Positions 41,440-46,124 of a stretch of DNA of 46,124 nt are shown here, in pieces. Source of the DNA: an uncultured Oscillospiraceae bacterium (GTDB taxonomy: Bacteria; Bacillota; Clostridia; Oscillospirales; Oscillospiraceae); contig CALXFT010000012.1 of the NCBI GenBank assembly GCA_944387635.1, positions 1-46,124 of the forward strand, read 5' to 3'. A program made the position numbers and the translations under genes. The notes under the pieces were generated by a model. That model had not been told where the DNA came from. It saw nothing but the letters and a program-made list of their open reading frames with translations, and made no database searches. The stretch's first letter is position 1. The number at the start of each line of letters is the position of its first letter.

Positions 41440-42522
41440 ATGTCATTTCACGAGATACTGATCCTGGTGATGGCCGGGTTTGCCCTGGTGGGCGCCCTGG
41501 ACCGGATACTGGGCAACCGCTGGGGACTGGGGAAGGAGTTTGAGGAGGGAATCCTTGCCATGGGCTCCCTGGCTCTGGCCATGGTGGGAATCGTCTCCCT
41601 GGCTCCGGTGCTGGCGTCGGTTCTGAAGCCGGTGGTGGTCCCGGTTTACGCCTTTCTGGGGGCGGACCCGGCCATGTTCGCCGGGACCATTCTGGCCTGC
41701 GACATGGGCGGCGGCCCCCTGGCGGCGGAGCTGACGGAGGACCCCCAGGCGGCGGCCCTGGGCGGGGTGATCACCGGCTCCATGCTGGGGGCCACGGTGG
41801 TGTTTGCCATCCCCGTGGCTATGGGGATCTTAAAAGAGGAGGACCGGCCGGCCCTGGCCCAGGGAATCCTCTGCGGCGTGATCACCGTCCCCATCGGCGT
41901 GCTGGCGGGGGGACTGGCCGCCGGATTCTCCCCGGGCATGGTGCTGAGGAATCTGACGCCCATTGTGCTCATTGCCCTGCTCATCGCCCTGGGACTGTGG
42001 CGGGCGGAGCAGGGGATGGTCCGGGGCTTCGCGATCTTCGGCAGGGCGGTGGTGGCGGTGGCCACCGTAGGTCTTGCCGCCGCCATCTGGGAGGAGCTGA
42101 CAGGCTTTGCTCTGATCCCGGGCATGGTCCCCATCTCCGAGGGCTTTGCCACAGTGGGGGCCATTGCCATTGTCCTGGCGGGGGCCTTCCCCCTGGTGAA
42201 GCTGCTCACCCGCTTTCTGCGAAAGCCCCTTATGGCGGCGGGAAAGGGTCTGGGGATCAATGACGCAGCCGCAGCGGGGCTGATCGCCAGCCTGGCCAAC
42301 TCCATCGCCGCCTACGGAATGGTGAAGGATATGAATCATCGGGGGAAGGTGGTCAACATTGCCTTCTCTGTCTCCGCCGCCTTTGTCTTCGGGGATCACT
42401 TAGGGTTCACCGCCGGGTTCGCTCCGGAGATGATCGGTCCCATGATTTTGGGAAAGCTCTCCGGCGGCATAGCCGCGGCAGCCCTGGCCATGTGGCTGAC
42501 GCGGAAGGAGAAAAAGTTGTGA
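41440..42522 (+). CDS. eutH: Ethanolamine permease EutH
   Basis: A 360-residue membrane protein with about ten hydrophobic segments. Family stretches include ACDMGGGPLAAELT near residue 85, IPGMVPISEGFATVG near 225 and GDHLGFTAGFAPEM near 320. It carries ethanolamine into the cell. Its stop codon is nine bases before the -35 box of the metG leader promoter, so no terminator fits between the eut operon and metG. Confidence 0.95.
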   Translation: MSFHEILILVMAGFALVGALDRILGNRWGLGKEFEEGILAMGSLALAMVGIVSLAPVLASVLKPVVVPVYAFLGADPAMFAGTILACDMGGGPLAAELTEDPQAAALGGVITGSMLGATVVFAIPVAMGILKEEDRPALAQGILCGVITVPIGVLAGGLAAGFSPGMVLRNLTPIVLIALLIALGLWRAEQGMVRGFAIFGRAVVAVATVGLAAAIWEELTGFALIPGMVPISEGFATVGAIAIVLAGAFPLVKLLTRFLRKPLMAAGKGLGINDAAAAGLIASLANSIAAYGMVKDMNHRGKVVNIAFSVSAAFVFGDHLGFTAGFAPEMIGPMILGKLSGGIAAAALAMWLTRKEKKL

Positions 42523-42531
42523 CAATGGGTG

Positions 42532-42561
42532 TTGACAAACCTTCCCCCTTCAGGCTATAAT
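42532..42561 (+). promoter_or_regulatory. Promoter of metG
   Basis: TTGACA (42532-42537), an 18-base spacer and TATAAT (42556-42561), immediately before the T-box leader. Confidence 0.85.
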
Positions 42562-42569
42562 GAACGAAC

Positions 42570-42803
42570 AGATGAAAAATGCGACGAAGAGGAGAGTACT
42601 TTGGCAGCCCCGTTCAGAGAGCCCAGGCAGCTGTGAGTGGGTACGGGGAACCTTGGGAACATGGCCTTGGAGCCGGACCGGTGAATCATGAGCCGGTCAC
42701 GGGTGCGCCCGTTACCGCGCCAACGAGGCAGAGGATTTCTGCGAATCAAGGTGGTACCGCGTCAATTTTGTCGCCCTTGGGTCATTCCCGGGGCGGCTTT
42801 TTC
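42570..42803 (+). promoter_or_regulatory. T-box riboswitch of metG (Met, AUG specifier)
   Basis: The T-box sequence AAGGTGGTACCGCG is at 42748-42761. A terminator stem CGCCCTTGGG...CCCGGGGCG (from 42772) is followed by CTTTTT. Stem I contains CAGAGAGCCCAGGCAGC and, in the specifier loop, GGGAACATGGCC with codon AUG at 42661-42663. This matches methionine and the downstream gene. Confidence 0.92.
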
Positions 42804-42820
42804 ATTTATAGGAGGATCTT

Positions 42821-44776
42821 ATGTGCGAAAAATGCAAGGGTAATTACTACATTACCACCCCCATCTACTACCCTTCCGCGAAGCTTCACATCGGCCACAC
42901 CTACTGCACCGTGGCCACCGACGCCATGGCCCGCTATAAGCGGCTCCAGGGCTATAACGTGATGTTCCTCACCGGCACCGACGAGCACGGTCAGAAGATC
43001 GAGGACAAGGCCAAGGAGGCCGGAGTCACCCCCCAGCAGTTCGTGGACGACATCGTCCTGGGCCAGGGCGGCGTGCTGGACCTGTGGAAGCTGATGAACA
43101 TCTCTTACGACCGGTTCATCCGCACCACCGACGATTACCATGTGCAGGCCATTCAGAAAATCTTTAAGAAGATGTACGACAAGGGCGACATCTACAAGGG
43201 TAAGTATGTGGGAAAATACTGCAAGCCCTGCGAGTCCTTCTGGACCGAGAGCCAGCTGGTGGACGGCAAGTGCCCCGACTGCGGCCGGGAGGTCCAGGAC
43301 GCGGAGGAGGAGGCCTACTTCTTCCGCCTGAGCAAGTACGCCGGCCGCATCCAGGACCTGCTGGAGAACACGGACTTCCTGGAGCCCCGCTCCCGGGTCA
43401 ACGAGATGGTGAACAACTTCATCAAGCCCGGCCTGGAGGACCTGTGCGTGTCCCGGACCAGCTTCACCTGGGGCGTCCCCGTGGACTTCGACCCGGGCCA
43501 TGTGGTGTACGTGTGGATCGACGCCCTGTTCAACTACATGACTGCCCTGGGCTTTGAGAACGACAAGTACGGCGACCTGGAGAAGTTCTGGCCCGCCGAC
43601 GTCCACTTCGTGGGCAAGGAGATCGTCCGCTTCCACTCCATCATCTGGCCCGCCATGCTCATGAGCCTGGACCTGCCCCTGCCCAAGAAGGTCTACGGCC
43701 ACGGCTGGCTCCTGCTGGACGGCGGCAAGATGAGCAAGTCCAAGGGCAACGTGGTGGACCCGTATATCCTGGCGGAGCGGTTCGGTGTGGATGCTCTGCG
43801 GTTCTTCCTGCTGCGGTCCTTCCCCTTCGGTTCCGACGGCAACTTCTCCAACGAGCTGCTGATCAGCACCATCAACGTCGACCTTGCCAACGACCTGGGC
43901 AACCTGGTCTCCCGCACCGTGGCTATGGCCCAGAAGTATTTCGGTCAGCGCCTGCCTCTGGAGCAGACCGGCGACGAGGAGAAGGACGCCGAGCTGATCG
44001 CCCTGGCCTCGGGCCTGCGGGATAAGTATGAGGAGCAGATGGAGAAGTACGCCTTCCAGAACGCTCTGGCTGAGGTCTTCAAGGTGATCTCCCGGGCCAA
44101 CAAGTATATCGACGAGAACGCCCCCTGGGTCCTGGCCAAGTCCCAGGAGAATCATCCCCGTCTGGCCCGGGTGCTGTACAACCTGCTGGAGACCGTCCGG
44201 ATCTGCGGCGGACTGCTGAGCCCCTTCATGCCGGACACCGCCGTGGAGATCGCCCGCCGTCTGGGCGGCGCGGCCATGGACTGGGACAGCCTGAATGCCT
44301 TCGGCGTCCTGCCCGCGGACGCGGCCACCGTTACCGGTCCCGCCCTGTTCCCCCGGATCGACATGGAGAAGGAGCTGGCCGCTCTGGAGGAACTGAGCAA
44401 GCCCGTCTCCACCGTGGAGATCGAGCCTTACGCCCAGGAGAATGTGGACTTCGACACCTTCTGCAAGTCCGACTTCCGGGTGGTGAAGGTCAAGGCCTGC
44501 GTTCCGGTGAAGAAGAGCGACAAGCTGCTCCAGTTCACCCTGGACGACGGCACCGGCACCGACCGGCAGATCCTCTCCGGCATCGCCAAGTACTACAAGC
44601 CGGAGGAACTGGTGGGCAAGACCCTGGCCGCCATTGTGAACCTGCCGCCCCGGAAGATGATGGGCAGGGAAAGCTGCGGCATGCTCCTGTCCGCCGTCCA
44701 CACCGAAAAGGGCGAGGAGAAGCTGAATCTCATTATCCTCGACGACAATATCCCCGCCGGCGCGAAGCTGTGCTGA
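42821..44776 (+). CDS. metG: Methionine-tRNA ligase
   Basis: A 651-residue class I synthetase. HIGH is at residues 23-26 (KLHIGHTYC) and KMSKS at 303-307. A connective domain with a zinc knuckle (CKPC and CPDC, about 134-160) lies between. The C-terminal 100 residues form the EMAP/Trbp111-like tRNA-binding domain (FDTFCKSDFRVVKVKAC, MMGRESCGMLLSA). AGGAGG precedes the ATG. It is controlled by a methionine T-box. Confidence 0.97.
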   Translation: MCEKCKGNYYITTPIYYPSAKLHIGHTYCTVATDAMARYKRLQGYNVMFLTGTDEHGQKIEDKAKEAGVTPQQFVDDIVLGQGGVLDLWKLMNISYDRFIRTTDDYHVQAIQKIFKKMYDKGDIYKGKYVGKYCKPCESFWTESQLVDGKCPDCGREVQDAEEEAYFFRLSKYAGRIQDLLENTDFLEPRSRVNEMVNNFIKPGLEDLCVSRTSFTWGVPVDFDPGHVVYVWIDALFNYMTALGFENDKYGDLEKFWPADVHFVGKEIVRFHSIIWPAMLMSLDLPLPKKVYGHGWLLLDGGKMSKSKGNVVDPYILAERFGVDALRFFLLRSFPFGSDGNFSNELLISTINVDLANDLGNLVSRTVAMAQKYFGQRLPLEQTGDEEKDAELIALASGLRDKYEEQMEKYAFQNALAEVFKVISRANKYIDENAPWVLAKSQENHPRLARVLYNLLETVRICGGLLSPFMPDTAVEIARRLGGAAMDWDSLNAFGVLPADAATVTGPALFPRIDMEKELAALEELSKPVSTVEIEPYAQENVDFDTFCKSDFRVVKVKACVPVKKSDKLLQFTLDDGTGTDRQILSGIAKYYKPEELVGKTLAAIVNLPPRKMMGRESCGMLLSAVHTEKGEEKLNLIILDDNIPAGAKLC

Positions 44777-44888
44777 CCCGATATCGATAGAAGCAAAGGC
44801 TGAAGTTTCCACGCGGATGCTGCAGCAGAAGCAAAAACAACAGCAAACAAGAAAGCCCAAGCACAAGGGTTGGGAAAGATAAAACCTG

Positions 44889-44930
44889 CGGGAGCGCGGT
44901 TCCATTACGAATTGCGCTCCCGCTTTTTTG
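44889..44930 (+). terminator. Terminator of metG
   Basis: GCGGGAGCGC (44889-44898) pairs with GCGCTCCCGC (44915-44924), followed by TTTTTT. It lies about 110 bases after the stop, and the AT-rich segment begins directly behind it. Confidence 0.9.
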
Positions 44931-45033
44931 TTTATATTGCAAACCTGGTGGAGATATTCACGATTTTGTGGTATAAATATTATGGGTTTTGCATTTATAG
45001 CCAAATCGAGATTTACATATCAAGGAGAACAGC

Positions 45034-45339
45034 ATGAGAGCACCATTTCAAATACTTGCTATACCATACAGGATGCCTGCTTGCTTCGAGAATTGAGAAA
45101 ATATAATGATCCAACTTTGTCAGTTAGAGATAATTGCACAGAACAACGGTTCTGCGCTCTGAACAACGGAGGCTTATTATATTATAACGTGTTATTGCGG
45201 TATGAATGCAATCAAACATTCAAAAATGGAAGATATTGCCCTGTATCCCGACTCTGATAAGATCGGCGTTTGGGGAATGGGTATCCATAAGATTTTCCCG
45301 CAGTCCGGTGATGTCGATTCCTATAACAGAGAATAGACT
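45034..45339 (+). pseudogene. Decayed reading frame(s), one possibly NUDIX-like at its start
   Basis: After a good AAGGAG site, ATG 45034 encodes MRAPFQILAIPYR and then stops (TGA 45094-45096). That opening resembles the start of some clostridial NUDIX hydrolases. The same frame continues through a second TGA (45160-45162) into protein-like sequence containing SDKIGVWGMGIHKIFPQSG and stops at TAG 45337-45339. It looks like remains of one or more genes. The NUDIX link is only suggestive, and I do not recognise the later part. Confidence 0.4.
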
Positions 45340-45380
45340 GTGGAAGAAAAATTTAAGCACAAATCGGCAGGAGTGGAAAT

Positions 45381-45902
45381 ATGGAAATCAAGGAACTATC
45401 CAAAAACGAATACAAAGGCAAGCCCTTTGTGCTGAAATATAAAACGGGCGGCTATTATCACATAGATGTCCGAGAGGACGGCTTTGGATTCAAATATCGG
45501 AAATTTGACACCGAAAAAGAAATGTCTTTCACAGACAACTTCTTCGGTGATTGGCTGGACGAGCCTGTTGGGTTTGGAGCTTTTGATAATGGCGCTTTGG
45601 TAGGCTATGTGGAAGGCACACACGAAAAGTGGAATAATCGGTATCGTATCAGTAACATCTGTGTTTTTGATGAAGCCTGCCGAGGATGCGGCATCGGTAC
45701 CAAACTGATGCAGAAGATCCTTCAGATTGCAAAAGAAAGCGGCGCGAGAATGGCTGTTTTGGAAACACAGACCTGTAACGAGAAAGCAATCGCGTTTTAC
45801 AAAAAACACGGATTTCAAATCATTGGCTTTGATTTGTACGCTTACACAAATACCGACCTTGAACGAAAAGAAGTCCGCTTAGAAATGGGGCGAATGCTAT
45901 GA
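45381..45902 (+). CDS. GNAT family N-acetyltransferase
   Basis: A 173-residue acetyltransferase. The acetyl-CoA binding motif is CRGCGIGTKLMQKIL (Q/RxxGxG/A pattern, about 111-125), preceded by ISNICVFDEA and followed by LETQTCNEKAIAFYKKHGF, the usual motif B. The C-terminal segment after GFDLYAYTN resembles antibiotic (streptothricin-type) acetyltransferases, but the substrate is uncertain. AGGAG precedes the ATG. Codon use is much more AT-rich than in the rest of the window, and it sits behind decayed frames, which suggests acquisition. Confidence 0.85.
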   Translation: MEIKELSKNEYKGKPFVLKYKTGGYYHIDVREDGFGFKYRKFDTEKEMSFTDNFFGDWLDEPVGFGAFDNGALVGYVEGTHEKWNNRYRISNICVFDEACRGCGIGTKLMQKILQIAKESGARMAVLETQTCNEKAIAFYKKHGFQIIGFDLYAYTNTDLERKEVRLEMGRML

Positions 45903-46015
45903 ATAAATGCCCATGCGAAACGAGCGCGCCACGAACCATGAAAGCAGTTGGCGCATGGGGATTGATATGCATTATGGGGGCTCCCCCTTCTGTTCCGGTC
46001 TTTGTTTTTTGGGGG

Positions 46016-46044
46016 TTGCCCTGGGTGGAAAGCGGTGGTATACT
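46016..46044 (+). promoter_or_regulatory. Promoter near the right edge
   Basis: TTGCCC (46016-46021), 17 bases, TATACT (46039-46044). It would drive a gene beyond the window. The stretch 45903-46124 also contains an inverted repeat, CCCATGCG (45911-45918) with CGCATGGG (45952-45959). A start-less-looking frame from 45899 to the edge is open but is probably not a gene. Confidence 0.6.
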
Positions 46045-46124
46045 CTTTAATGCGAATCAAGGGTTGAATTTTCCAAATGAAATGGTAAACATCGCGAACG
46101 CAACACGGCCAAAGATATGCAGGA

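Noticed and set aside
45899-46124. Open frame from ATG 45899 to the window edge, overlapping the GNAT stop
   Set aside because: It has no family features, and a good promoter (46016-46044) lies within it, so the stretch is more likely intergenic.

Overview
The window looks like chromosomal DNA of a high-GC member of the Clostridia, probably an Oscillospiraceae-type gut anaerobe. This is inferred from T-box leaders on ileS and metG, sepF/divIVA cell-division genes, a sodium-pump decarboxylase beta subunit with a tiny OadG-like partner, ethanolamine microcompartment genes, and intergenic 'CCTTGGCTCTCC...GGAGAGCTG...TGAG' repeats. Most of the window is GC-rich; the last 1.2 kb is clearly AT-richer.

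Layout. 1-3600: on the minus strand, a KdpD/KdpE-like two-component system followed by a sodium-translocating decarboxylase beta subunit and a 40-residue OadG-like peptide. 3600-5100: a divergent plus-strand NfeD/SPFH membrane-protease-type pair. 5100-9300: structured repeats, an AI-2E-family permease and a secreted transglutaminase-like protein. 9300-15300 (minus): tRNA-Tyr, tRNA-Thr, ileS with an Ile T-box, divIVA, sepF, yggS. 15270-23250 (minus): hfq, miaA, mutL, a CPBP membrane protease, mutS and miaB, i.e. the classic tRNA-modification/mismatch-repair cluster with one extra gene. 23550-32030 (plus): a zinc-ribbon membrane-anchored parvulin, a heterodimeric ABC exporter, an alpha/beta hydrolase with a DEDDh exonuclease, and a DUF2500 protein.

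32150-42520 (plus) is a tightly packed ethanolamine-utilisation operon: eutG-like alcohol dehydrogenase, eutA, eutC, eutL, eutM, eutT, eutB, eutE, pduL, an uncharacterised eut protein, eutN and eutH. Together these would import ethanolamine, cleave it with B12-dependent ammonia lyase, make and reactivate the cofactor, and convert acetaldehyde to acetyl-CoA, acetyl phosphate and ethanol inside a shell built from one trimer, one hexamer and one pentamer protein. The order is unusual because eutB is separated from eutC by three genes, and no EutVW regulator, EutS, EutP, EutK or EutQ is present. The operon has no terminator of its own and runs into the metG T-box leader.

The right end (44.9-46.1 kb) has decayed reading frames and a GNAT acetyltransferase in AT-rich DNA and looks acquired. 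I see no CRISPR array, phage or transposase. No wholly new system is evident; the best leads are the permuted eut operon and its junction with the metG T-box, the covarying double-hairpin repeat family, and the regulatory DNA around the two-component system.
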